Shown: positions 1 to 7,331 of the stretch, piece after piece
How the letters are laid out: every line of letters starts with the position of its first letter
Numbering within the stretch: the stretch's first letter is position 1
From: Saccharothrix tamanrassetensis
GTDB lineage: Bacteria > Actinomycetota > Actinomycetes > Mycobacteriales > Pseudonocardiaceae
Assembly (NCBI RefSeq): GCF_014203665.1
Contig: NZ_JACHJN010000005.1
Coordinates: forward strand, 310,001-374,000
DNA length: 64,000 nt
Reading direction: 5' to 3'
Notes under the pieces: model-generated
What the model saw: the letters and a program-made list of their open reading frames with translations, nothing else
What the model was told of the DNA's origin: nothing
Databases searched by the model: none
Translations under genes and position numbers: made by a program

Positions 1-156
1 CGCGGCGGCCAACTGTGGGGCCCGAGAGTGCTCGGGCTGCGCGGTGAACCCCGGCTCGAACCCGTCCGAGGCCCACTGGCCGACATCGAGGCTGCCGCTC
101 GACTGTGGACCGCGAGCGCCGAGCTCACCGGCGTCGATCCCGATTTCGCGGCGTAG
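1..156 (+). CDS. Short-chain dehydrogenase (SDR), C-terminal end only
   Basis: The frame is open from the first base to a TAG at 154-156 and gives 51 residues. The tail contains ADIEAAARLWTASAELTGV, which resembles the end of protochlorophyllide-reductase/retinol-dehydrogenase-like SDR proteins, where a helix of the type ARRLWEVSEELTGV is common. The Rossmann fold and the catalytic YxxxK lie outside the window, so the family call rests on the tail alone. A strong hairpin follows 100 bases downstream and probably ends this transcript. The next gene converges on it. Confidence 0.55.
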   Translation, partial: RGGQLWGPRVLGLRGEPRLEPVRGPLADIEAAARLWTASAELTGVDPDFAA

Positions 157-255
157 CAGGCACTACTACTGCGGGCGTGGGTTCGCGCATCGGGACATCG
201 TTCCGGGACAAGCGTTTCCCGGTCCCAGTGGCGGCCGGCCGGTACGTGGACGGAT

Positions 256-286
256 GCGGTCCACGGGCCCCGAACCCGTGGACCGC
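256..286. terminator. Bidirectional hairpin between convergent genes
   Basis: GCGGTCCACGGG (256-267) pairs perfectly with CCCGTGGACCGC (275-286) around a 7-nt loop. It lies between the SDR stop at 156 and the CU044_5270 stop at 322, which face each other. There is no T-run, as is usual in high-GC actinobacteria. Confidence 0.7.
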
Positions 287-321
287 ACCCTCGCGGCCGG
301 CCGTCCCCGAACGGCCGGGTG

Positions 322-1362
322 TCACCTGGTGGGCGCGACCCCGATCCGGTCGGCGACGCCGGTGGTCGTGGCGCTGAGCTGGCGGACGGTGCCCTTCTCC
401 AGACTGCCGTCGTCCTCGGCGACCACCTGGCGCCAACCGATGAACCGCCCGTTGGACGGGTCGATGATGACCTCGGTGAAGTCGTCGTGGTAGCGGGCGC
501 CCAAGGCGATGCCCTCGGCGCCGTCCAGGTTCGTGCGGTCCGCGGTGACCTGGATGCCCGGCACGTGCGCCAACGCGCGGTACAGGCGGGCGCGGTACTC
601 GGCGGGCAGGCGACCGCTGCTCAGAGCGCCGCACGCGAGCGAGAACGCGCCCGCGTCACCGTTCCCCCCGTCGGCGACCAGCCGGTGGTACAGCGCTTCC
701 GGGTCGGTGGGCAGCCCGGCCAGGAACTCCGGGATGGGGTTGCGCCAGTCGCCCGCCGCGCACTTGTCCGGCTGGCCGGCCGCCATGTAGGAGAAGTCAC
801 CGCACGGGGCCCGGAACTCGCCGTTGCGCTGGGCGGGGTTGCCCGGCGGCGTCCCCTCGCCCTCCATGCCCGGCACCCAGTCGACCGGCCCGTCGTCCTG
901 CTGCCGCTCCATCCACTCCTGGCGCGGGTCGGCCGGGATCCACTGCTCGTTCACCAGGCCGGAGGTCCAGGCGACGTCCTCGCCCACGGTCTTGGTCACC
1001 CCCCGGTACCGGCTGCGGATGTACCGGTACTGGGTGGGCGACAGCGGCTCGTCGGACACCGAGGCCGCCAGGTCGGCCGCGCGGTTGAGCGCGTCGGCGG
1101 CCGAGGCGGTGGGCGACGTCCCGGCACCGGTCAGGTCCAGGGACTGCACGACCACGCCCCCGGCGGCCAGCACGCCCACCGCCGCGGCGGCGGCCAGCCA
1201 CCGCGTGCGGCGGGGCTTGGACCGGGTCGCGGTCCTCGGCTCGGACAGCGCGGCGACCAGCCGCTGCCGGCCTTCGGCGAGCTCCCGGTCGGTCATCGCG
1301 GGTTCGTCGGCGACGGCGAGGTGGAGTGCGTCGTCGAGGAGTCGGTCCAACTTGTCAGCCAC
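322..1362 (-). CDS. CU044_5270 family protein (sigma-factor-associated, anti-sigma-like)
   Basis: This 346-residue protein has a soluble acidic N-terminus (residues 1-55), one membrane segment (about 56-76, AAAAAVGVLAAGGVVVQSL) and a large extracytoplasmic domain. CU044_5270 proteins are typically encoded next to ECF sigma factors and are thought to act as membrane partners or anti-sigma-like regulators; the mechanism is not established. The ATG start overlaps the end of the upstream sigma gene by 8 bases, so the two are almost certainly co-transcribed and translationally coupled. No ZAS zinc motif (HxxxCxxC) is visible, so it is not a classical zinc-binding anti-sigma factor. Confidence 0.75.
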   Translation of the reverse strand: MADKLDRLLDDALHLAVADEPAMTDRELAEGRQRLVAALSEPRTATRSKPRRTRWLAAAAAVGVLAAGGVVVQSLDLTGAGTSPTASAADALNRAADLAASVSDEPLSPTQYRYIRSRYRGVTKTVGEDVAWTSGLVNEQWIPADPRQEWMERQQDDGPVDWVPGMEGEGTPPGNPAQRNGEFRAPCGDFSYMAAGQPDKCAAGDWRNPIPEFLAGLPTDPEALYHRLVADGGNGDAGAFSLACGALSSGRLPAEYRARLYRALAHVPGIQVTADRTNLDGAEGIALGARYHDDFTEVIIDPSNGRFIGWRQVVAEDDGSLEKGTVRQLSATTTGVADRIGVAPTR

Positions 1363-1990
1363 GGTCGTTCCCCCTGTGGTCGGTCGGGTGGAGGGCGGCG
1401 AGGCGGGTGCGCAGCCTCGCGCGGGCCCGGTGCAGTCGCGTGCGGACCGTCGCGACCGGGATGTCCAGCGCCACCGCGATCTCGGACGGGGTCAGTTCCG
1501 CCCAGGCGGTGAGCAGCAGCACGTCCCGCTCCTCGGACCGCAGGTCGGCGAGCATCCCGGTCAGCGGGCCGGCCAGCAGCGCCGCGTCGGCCAGGTCGGC
1601 CGCCCGGTCGCCGATGTCGGCCACGTCGAGCCGCCCGCCGTGCTCGCGGCTCCACGCGCGGAGCTTGCGCTCCTCGGTGCGGACGTGTCTGCGCAACAGG
1701 TTCGTGGCCACGCCGAACAGCCACGCCCGCAACGCGTCCGGCTCGTGCTCGTGGCCCGCGCGCCGGTCCCACAGCACCAGGAACGCCTCGGACACCACGT
1801 CGTGGGCGTCCTCGGTCCCGATGCGGCGGGCCACGTACCGGTGCAGCCTGGCGGCGGTCGACTCGTACAACGTCAGCAGCGCACTCTCGTCGAGCAGTCG
1901 CCGCGCAAGCGCCTCGGGCGCCACATCACTTCGCACACCGGTTCCTGCCCGCCGGGCTGCTCGGCGTTCCCGGCGGGTGACCACCGACAC
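1355..1990 (-). CDS. ECF-type RNA polymerase sigma factor
   Basis: The protein directs RNA polymerase to a specific promoter set. With the GTG start at 1990 it is 211 residues. Sigma region 2 is recognisable (DAHDVVSEAFLVLWDRRAG, followed by RAWLFGVATNLLRRHVR). Region 4 follows with a helix-turn-helix (LTPSEIAVALDIPVATVRTR, then LHRARARLRTRL). The frame stays open to 2365, but that extension is Arg/Pro-rich, lacks homology to sigma factors and would run across the start of crtYc, so the shorter start is preferred. The start is preceded by an inverted repeat at 2002-2032. It overlaps and is coupled to the CU044_5270 gene. Its position beside carotenoid genes recalls LitS/CarQ arrangements, but nothing in the sequence proves that it controls them. 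Confidence 0.8.
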   Translation of the reverse strand: MSVVTRRERRAARRAGTGVRSDVAPEALARRLLDESALLTLYESTAARLHRYVARRIGTEDAHDVVSEAFLVLWDRRAGHEHEPDALRAWLFGVATNLLRRHVRTEERKLRAWSREHGGRLDVADIGDRAADLADAALLAGPLTGMLADLRSEERDVLLLTAWAELTPSEIAVALDIPVATVRTRLHRARARLRTRLAALHPTDHRGNDRG

Positions 1991-2001
1991 ATCATCACAG
2001 C

Positions 2002-2032
2002 CGACCGGTGCACGCGCCGCGCGCACCGGTCG
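2002..2032. promoter_or_regulatory. Inverted repeat just upstream of the sigma factor gene
   Basis: CGACCGGTGC (2002-2011) and GCACCGGTCG (2023-2032) form a perfect 10-bp inverted repeat with an 11-nt spacer. It ends 11 bases before the GTG start of the sigma gene. It could be an operator or an mRNA hairpin limiting translation. The rest of the 307-base divergent space up to crtYc shows no promoter I can defend. Confidence 0.4.
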
Positions 2033-2297
2033 ATCCGTCCGCCGGAATTCCCGGGCGCATTCCGTCCGGGGAGCTGCCGTGGTTGCACCGCCGACCAACC
2101 GGGCGATTCCGACTCGCTGGAGCAGAAGATCACCCTTCTCCGACAGCAGGGCACCTGACGCCGGAGTGCGCTCCCGGTGGCCGGAGTCCGGGCAGTGCGC
2201 CCGGTCCGAGCCGTGGTCGGTGGTGCGGCCTGTCGTGCGGGCCGGGCGTGATCGCCTTACGGTGCTGGGTGAGGCGTGGACCGGGACGGAGGGCGTG

Positions 2298-2672
2298 ATG
2301 GAGCGTTGGCAGTACCTGGCGGTGCTGGCGGCGTGTCTCGCGGTGACGCTTCCGCTGGAGTTCATGGGTTCGGGCGTCTACCGGCGCTTCCGCCGGCTCG
2401 TGCGCACGATCGTGCCGGTGATGGCGGTGTTCGCGGTGTGGGACCTGGTGGCCATCGCACGCGGGCACTGGACGTTCAATGAGGAGTTCACCACCGGTGT
2501 GGTGCTGCCCGGCGGGATGCCGCTGGAGGAGGTGCTGTTCTTCGTGGTGGTGCCGCTGTGCGGTTTGTTGACGTACGAGGGTGTGCGCGCCGTGCTGCAA
2601 CGGCGCAAACCCGGCCGGTCCGCCCGGTCCGCCGAAGAGAGCCGAGCCGGCAGCGGGTACCCGCGTGGGTAG
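2298..2672 (+). CDS. crtYc: Lycopene beta-cyclase subunit CrtYc
   Basis: One half of the heterodimeric membrane lycopene cyclase, which closes the beta-ionone rings of lycopene to give beta-carotene. It is 124 residues, within the 100-125 usual for these half-size subunits. It has three predicted membrane helices (about 5-22, 36-55 and 77-98) and the conserved acidic motif PLEEVLFF (near residues 74-81) of the CrtYc/CrtYd family. The ATG is preceded by the ribosome site GGACGGAGGG. Its last codons overlap the GTG start of crtYd, so the two subunits are coupled. It opens the operon crtYc-crtYd-crtT-crtU. Confidence 0.85.
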   Translation: MERWQYLAVLAACLAVTLPLEFMGSGVYRRFRRLVRTIVPVMAVFAVWDLVAIARGHWTFNEEFTTGVVLPGGMPLEEVLFFVVVPLCGLLTYEGVRAVLQRRKPGRSARSAEESRAGSGYPRG

Positions 2673-2979
2673 GGAGTACCTGGTCGCGGCGCTGGTGTCG
2701 GTCGTGCTGGTGGTGGTCCTCGAAGTGGCGGTGCTGCGGAGCGGGGTGTTCCGGCTGCCCGCCTACTGGCTGACGATGGCCGTAGTGCTCGCCTTCCAGG
2801 TGCCGGTGGACGGCTGGCTGACCAAGTTGGACGCGCCGATCGTCCGGTACGCCGAGTGGACGATCAGCGGGGTGCGGATTCCGTGGGACATTCCGGTGGA
2901 GGACTTCTTGTTCGGATTCTCGATGGTCACCCTGACGTTGATGTTGTGGGAACGGGCGCGCGCCCGGGAGGCGGCGTGA
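2665..2979 (+). CDS. crtYd: Lycopene beta-cyclase subunit CrtYd
   Basis: The second half of the lycopene cyclase: 104 residues starting at a GTG that overlaps the stop of crtYc by 8 bases. Hydrophobic segments lie at about 6-24, 31-48 and 76-94. The motif PVEDFLFGF is the counterpart of PLEEVLFF in the partner, as in known CrtYc/Yd pairs. A longer reading from an ATG at 2581 would embed the start inside crtYc and adds a non-homologous Pro/Gly stretch, so it is rejected. The stop shares a GTGA with the start of crtT. Confidence 0.85.
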   Translation: MGREYLVAALVSVVLVVVLEVAVLRSGVFRLPAYWLTMAVVLAFQVPVDGWLTKLDAPIVRYAEWTISGVRIPWDIPVEDFLFGFSMVTLTLMLWERARAREAA

Positions 2980-3707
2980 CGCGCGAACTGGCCACGGGCG
3001 AGGTGCCGGGTGCGTTCGACGACGCGTCGGCCGGGTACGACCTGCTGGTGGGGCTGAACCCCGGCTACCACCGGGCGTTGCGGCGCTCGGCACGTGCGCT
3101 GCGGTTGCCGGCCGCCGGGGCGCGGGTGCTCGATCTGGGCTGCGGCACGGGCGCGTCGACGGCCGCGCTGCTCTCCGTCGCACCGGACGCCGACATCGTC
3201 GCGGTGGACGCGTCGGCGGGGATGTTGGCCCGTGCGCGCGCGAAACCGTGGCCGCGCAACGTTTCCTTCGTGCACTCGCGGGCGGAGGACCTCGCCGAGG
3301 CCGGGGTCGAGGGGCCGTTCGACGCGGTGTTCGCCGCCTACCTCGTCCGCAACCTGCCCGACCCCGACCCGACCCTGCGCGCGGTGCGTGGCCTGCTCCG
3401 GCCGGGAGGCCGCGTGGTGGTGCACGAGTACTCGGTGGCGGACTCGCCGGTGCGGGCGGCGATCTGGACGGCGGTGTGCTGGTCGGTGGTGATCCCCAGC
3501 GGCTGGCTCGTCACCCGCGACCGCAGCCTCTACACCTACCTGTGGCGCAGCGTCCTCCGCTTCGACGGGGTGGGCGCGCTGCGGGACCGGTTGCGCCGCA
3601 ACGGTTTCAACGGAGTGCGCAGCGAGACCGCGACCGGTTGGCAGCGTGGCATCGTGCACACGTTCGTCGGCTGCGCGGGGGAGGGGACGACCGATGGCGG
3701 ATCGTGA
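2976..3707 (+). CDS. crtT: SAM-dependent methyltransferase CrtT
   Basis: A 243-residue class I methyltransferase with SAM motif I LDLGCGTGAS (about residues 49-58), an acidic motif II (VAVDAS) and the post-motif LLRPGGRVVVHEYS. The order crtY-crtT-crtU is the same as in the isorenieratene clusters of Streptomyces griseus, where CrtT is a methyltransferase-like protein of uncertain role. GTG start at 2976 overlapping the crtYd stop; its own stop overlaps the ATG of crtU by 14 bases. The family is clear; the substrate (carotenoid or quinone) is inference. Confidence 0.75.
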   Translation: MTRELATGEVPGAFDDASAGYDLLVGLNPGYHRALRRSARALRLPAAGARVLDLGCGTGASTAALLSVAPDADIVAVDASAGMLARARAKPWPRNVSFVHSRAEDLAEAGVEGPFDAVFAAYLVRNLPDPDPTLRAVRGLLRPGGRVVVHEYSVADSPVRAAIWTAVCWSVVIPSGWLVTRDRSLYTYLWRSVLRFDGVGALRDRLRRNGFNGVRSETATGWQRGIVHTFVGCAGEGTTDGGS

Positions 3708-5262
3708 CCGCAAAGCCGTCCGGATCGACGCCGCACCCGGCCGTTCATCCTTTTCGGACAGTGCTCCGGCGGTGGTCGTGGTGGGTGGCGGCATCGCCGG
3801 CCTGGCGGCGGCGACCTTGCTCGCCGAGCGGGGCGCGCGGGTGGTGCTGTGCGAGAAGGAGGACTACCTGGGCGGCCGGGTCGGCGGCTGGCCGACGCGG
3901 CTGGCCGACGGCAGCGCGGCGACCATGACCCGGGGGTTCCACGCGTTCTTCCGCCAGTACTACAACCTGCGGGCGCTGCTGCGCCGGGTCGACCCGCACG
4001 GGACCGCGCTGGTCGGGTTGCCGGACTACCCGCTGTGGCACGCGGACGGGCACCGCGACGGCTTCGCGGGCCTGCCCAAGGCCGTGCCGTGGAACGCCCT
4101 CGGGTTCCTCGCCCGCAGCCCCACGTTCAAGTGGCGCGACCTGATCTCGGTGGACGCGCGGGCGGCGCTGCCCATGCTGGACGTGTCGGTGCCGGGCACC
4201 TACGACGACCTGGACGACCTGGACGCGGCGGACTACCTGGAGCGGATCCGCTTCCCGGAAGCCGCGCACGCGCTGGCCTTCGAGGTGTTCTCCCGCAGCT
4301 TCTTCGCCCACCCGAGCCGGATGTCGGCCGCCGAACTGGTGACCATGTTCCACACCTACTTCCTCGGCTCCGGCGAAGGCCTGCTGTTCGACGTGGCCGC
4401 CGACCCGTTCCCGCACCGGTTGTGGAACCCGCTCTCCCGGTACCTCACGAGCCTCGGCGCGACCGTGCGGACCGGGACCGCGGTGTCGGCGGTCGAGCGC
4501 GGTGGCCGCCTGCGGTTCACCGTCCACGCCACGGGCGGGCCGATCGACGCGGACGCCGTCGTGCTCGCCTCGGACGTCCGAGGGCTGCGGCGGATCGTCG
4601 CGGCCTCGGGGGAGCTGGGCGACGCGTCCTGGCGTGCCGACGTCGACGGGCTGGAGACCACCCCGCCTTTCCTGGTGTCCCGGTACTGGTTGGACCGGCC
4701 GGTCGCGGCCGACCGGCCGGGCTTCGTCGGCACCAGCGGCTACGGCCCGCTGGACAACATCTCGGTGCTCGACCACTACGAGCACGAGGCCGGCGCCTGG
4801 GCGGCGCGCACCGGCGGCGCGGTGGTCGAGCTGCACGGCTACTCGCTGCCGTCCGGTGTGGACGAGGTCGAAGCCCGGAAACGCCTGCTGGAAGGGCTGC
4901 GCGAGGTCTATCCGGAGACCAAGGCGGCGCGGATCGTGGACGAGCGGCACGAACTGCGCGCCGACTGCCCGCTGTTCCCGCCGGGCGGGTTCGCCCACCG
5001 GCCCGCGGTGGTGACGCCGGAGCCGTTCCTGGTGCTGGCGGGGGACCTGGTGCGGATCGACCTGCCGGTGGCGCTGATGGAACGGGCGGCCACCACCGGG
5101 TTCGCCGCCGCCAACCACCTGCTGGGGCGGTGGGGCGTCACGGGGACACCGCTGTGGAGCGTGCCCACCGGAGGCCGGGTGCCGCTGCTGCGCGCCGTGG
5201 CCCGGAAGTGGGGCCGCAGCCCCGGTCAGCCCGGGAACCGGCCGGTGCTGCGCAACGCGTAA
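3694..5262 (+). CDS. crtU: Beta-carotene desaturase/methyl-shift enzyme CrtU (isorenieratene synthase)
   Basis: This FAD enzyme belongs to the CrtU family, which desaturates the beta-ionone ring and shifts a methyl group to make aromatic phi-end groups. The 522 residues carry the dinucleotide-binding motif VVVVGGGIAGLAAATLLAER (about 27-46), the following LGGRVGGW, and a C-terminal FAD-contact segment (FLVLAGDLVRIDLP). Length and context (crtT before it; crtB, crtE and crtI beside it) match CrtU rather than a phytoene desaturase, and the window has a separate crtI. The ATG lies inside the crtT end. The 3' end overlaps the convergent Rieske gene by 37 bases. Product: isorenieratene or a relative (inference from family). 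Confidence 0.8.
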   Translation: MADRDRKAVRIDAAPGRSSFSDSAPAVVVVGGGIAGLAAATLLAERGARVVLCEKEDYLGGRVGGWPTRLADGSAATMTRGFHAFFRQYYNLRALLRRVDPHGTALVGLPDYPLWHADGHRDGFAGLPKAVPWNALGFLARSPTFKWRDLISVDARAALPMLDVSVPGTYDDLDDLDAADYLERIRFPEAAHALAFEVFSRSFFAHPSRMSAAELVTMFHTYFLGSGEGLLFDVAADPFPHRLWNPLSRYLTSLGATVRTGTAVSAVERGGRLRFTVHATGGPIDADAVVLASDVRGLRRIVAASGELGDASWRADVDGLETTPPFLVSRYWLDRPVAADRPGFVGTSGYGPLDNISVLDHYEHEAGAWAARTGGAVVELHGYSLPSGVDEVEARKRLLEGLREVYPETKAARIVDERHELRADCPLFPPGGFAHRPAVVTPEPFLVLAGDLVRIDLPVALMERAATTGFAAANHLLGRWGVTGTPLWSVPTGGRVPLLRAVARKWGRSPGQPGNRPVLRNA

Positions 5263-6203
5263 CGGCGCTCGGCGTAGGCCAGGTCGTCGCGCCACAACCG
5301 GTTCGCCGCCCACCGCATCAGCGGCCGGATCACCGGCGCCGCCGGTCGGGCCAGGGCGAAGCCGCGCCGCGTGGAGTGCGCGATGGTCGCCTCGATCACG
5401 GCGGTGCGCGCCACCCCGCCCGGACCCGGCGCCAGGGGAGTGGCGTGCGTCTCGACCACGCTGCCCTCACCTTCGCCGGACACGATGTGCATCACCACCG
5501 TGCGCGGCTCGGGGCAGGTGAACGCGGCGACCACCGGCACCCCGACCCGTCCGGCGACCCGGAACGTCACCTCCACCAGGAAGCGGTCCTCCGCCTCGGT
5601 CGCCGACTCGACCACCCGCAGGTTGGCGAACGAGTACGGGTGGAACCAGGCCCCGTGCCACGGGTCGAGCCGGTTGGCCACCACGTCTTCGGGCTCGCAA
5701 CGGCCGACCAGCGTCGCGACGGCTTCGATCGAACCGCGCGGAGGTCGGGCCGGCAGCACCGGCTCGGGCAGCGGTTCCTCACCCCCGACGTCGTCCAGCC
5801 GCACCCACGCCAGCACGCCGTCGTCGTGCGCCGGGTACGGGCTCCAACCGCCGAACCCCCGGCCGTCCAGCGCCAACCCGTGCCACCGGCACACCAACTG
5901 CCCTTGGTGGACGGCGCCGTCGCACAGCGGCGCACCGAGGTGCGGGCACGCGCCCGGACCGGCGTGCAGTCGCCCGCCCGCGCCGCGCCACAGCACGACC
6001 TCCCGGCCCGCGACGGTCCGGCCGAACGGCCGCCCGGTCACCACCTCCCGGCTCGCGGCGACCACGAACCAGTTGCCGGACGGCCGCGCCACCGCGCGCT
6101 TGAGCGCCGCCTCGATCAACGCCGGTTTCGCTTCCCGCCAGGTGGGCTCCTGTTCGGGCCACGGCCGGCTGCGGAACAGGCGCAGCGGAAGGCGTTGACG
6201 CAT
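5226..6203 (-). CDS. Rieske [2Fe-2S] oxygenase-like protein (DUF5914 type) of the carotenoid cluster
   Basis: The 325 residues contain a canonical Rieske motif, C86-x-H88 then C105-x2-H108 with 16 residues between, which binds a [2Fe-2S] cluster. Downstream is D180-x2-H183-x4-H188 (LDPWHGAWFH), the iron-binding triad of Rieske non-heme oxygenases. Both centres appear intact, so a real oxygenase is plausible, with a carotenoid as the obvious substrate from context (inference). The gene lies 30 bases after crtB on the same strand and is probably co-transcribed with it. No reductase or ferredoxin partner is visible nearby. Its 3' end runs 37 bases into crtU on the opposite strand. Confidence 0.75.
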   Translation of the reverse strand: MRQRLPLRLFRSRPWPEQEPTWREAKPALIEAALKRAVARPSGNWFVVAASREVVTGRPFGRTVAGREVVLWRGAGGRLHAGPGACPHLGAPLCDGAVHQGQLVCRWHGLALDGRGFGGWSPYPAHDDGVLAWVRLDDVGGEEPLPEPVLPARPPRGSIEAVATLVGRCEPEDVVANRLDPWHGAWFHPYSFANLRVVESATEAEDRFLVEVTFRVAGRVGVPVVAAFTCPEPRTVVMHIVSGEGEGSVVETHATPLAPGPGGVARTAVIEATIAHSTRRGFALARPAAPVIRPLMRWAANRLWRDDLAYAERRYALRSTGRFPG

Positions 6204-6233
6204 CTGGGACTTCTCCGTTCGGGTAGGTGGGCC

Positions 6234-7166
6234 TCAGCCGACCGCGCCCAGCGCGGCCTTGGCGAACGCGGGCAGTGCCACCGCGAGCCGTCCTCGGGTG
6301 GACACCACCACGCGGTGCGACACGATGTCGTAGTCGGCCCGCTCGATCAGGTCCAAAATCCGGCCGTACAACCGGTACGCGGTGTGCACGCACGGCCGGG
6401 AGCGCCGCGCGAGCATGGCCAACCCCGGCTCGGCCTCGCGGTACACCGCACGGGCCCGGGCCACCTGGTGCGCCAGCGCGCGCCGGATCCGGGGTTCGGA
6501 ACGCCCGGTGCGCCGGGCCCACCCGAGCAGCTCCCGGTCCACGCCGAACGCGGCGAGCTCGTCGGCGGGCAGGTACACCCGGCCCCGGTCGAGGTCCTCG
6601 CCCACGTCCCGCAGGAAGTTGGTCAGCTGGAACGCGACGCCCAGCGCCGCCGCCGCGGGCTCGGCCTCCGCCCTGGGCACGCAGGTCCCCAGCACGGGCA
6701 GCACCTGGAGCCCGATGACGGCGGCCGAACCGTGCACGTACCGCGACAGCGCCGCGTAGTCGGGGTAGTCGGTGACCGTGAGGTCCATCCTCATCGACGC
6801 CATGAACGCGCGGAAGTGGTCGTGCGGGATGCCGTAGCGGCGGGTGGTGTCCACGACCGCGGCCACGACCGGATCGGTGCTGGTGCCCGTCGCCAACCCG
6901 TCGGTCAGCGCCGCATCCACACGCGACACCTCGGCCGCGCGTTCGGCGGTCGTCCGGCCGTCGTGGACCTCGTCCACGATGTCGTCGACCCACCGGGCGA
7001 AGCCGTAGAGCGCGTGGATCGCGGGCCGCTGCCCCGGGCTCAGCAGCCGGGTGGCCAGGTAGTAGGTGCGTCCGTGCTGTGCGTTGAGCGCGCGGCAGTT
7101 CCGGTAGGCGCTGCGCAACACCGGATCCGTGATCGCGGCGGCGTCGAGTTCGCGATCGACCGACAT
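6234..7166 (-). CDS. crtB: Phytoene synthase CrtB
   Basis: Condenses two geranylgeranyl diphosphates to phytoene. The 310-residue protein has the two aspartate-rich Mg-binding motifs of squalene/phytoene synthases: DDIVDE at 61-66 and DVGED at 187-191, the latter within NFLRDVGEDLDRGRVYLP. It also has the N-terminal YYLATRLLSP signature. ATG at 7166. An ECF-like promoter sits about 35 bases upstream. First gene of a minus-strand unit followed by the Rieske gene. Confidence 0.92.
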   Translation of the reverse strand: MSVDRELDAAAITDPVLRSAYRNCRALNAQHGRTYYLATRLLSPGQRPAIHALYGFARWVDDIVDEVHDGRTTAERAAEVSRVDAALTDGLATGTSTDPVVAAVVDTTRRYGIPHDHFRAFMASMRMDLTVTDYPDYAALSRYVHGSAAVIGLQVLPVLGTCVPRAEAEPAAAALGVAFQLTNFLRDVGEDLDRGRVYLPADELAAFGVDRELLGWARRTGRSEPRIRRALAHQVARARAVYREAEPGLAMLARRSRPCVHTAYRLYGRILDLIERADYDIVSHRVVVSTRGRLAVALPAFAKAALGAVG

Positions 7167-7201
7167 CGGGTTTCGAGTCCTCTCCGGTGGGCACCACCTC
7201 C

Positions 7202-7227
7202 AACGTTAGGACCGTCCACGTCGTTCC
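7202..7227 (-). promoter_or_regulatory. ECF-sigma-like promoter of crtB
   Basis: On the minus strand GGAAC (7227-7223) is followed after 17 bases by CGTT (7205-7202), the classic shape of ECF-sigma promoters (GGAAC-N16/17-CGT). Transcription would start near 7195, giving a leader of about 30 bases to the crtB ATG. An ECF sigma gene lies 5 kb away at the other end of the cluster. The link between them is a guess. Confidence 0.5.
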
Positions 7228-7228
7228 G

Positions 7229-7267
7229 CATGACAGGCCCTCCCACATGCCAGGAGTGCCCGTCATG
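7229..7267. promoter_or_regulatory. 39-nt imperfect palindrome between crtB and crtE (candidate operator)
   Basis: CATGACAGGCCCTCC (7229-7243) and GGAGTGCCCGTCATG (7253-7267) are inverted repeats matching at 13 of 15 positions, around a 9-nt centre. Within them CATG(A/C)CAGG also recurs as direct repeats 17-18 bases apart (7229, 7246, and a weaker copy at 7265). It lies one base upstream of the crtB -35 box and 65 bases before the crtE start, so one regulator could serve both directions. Confidence 0.5.
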
Positions 7268-7331
7268 CAGGGCTGCCGCCGCGCTGCTTAGCTCGACGGC
7301 GAAGCAGGCGGTGAACCGTGAGGAGACGAGC

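Noticed and set aside
2044-2066. GGAAT ... CGTC as an ECF promoter for crtYc
   Set aside because: The spacing is only 14 bases and the site is 230 bases from the start codon.
2000-2365. N-terminal extension of the sigma factor to 2365
   Set aside because: It lacks family similarity and would cross the crtYc promoter and start.
3745-5313. Long minus-strand open frame opposite crtU
   Set aside because: Its His/Arg/Pro/Gly-rich composition is the usual shadow of a GC-rich gene on the other strand; crtU has clear family motifs.
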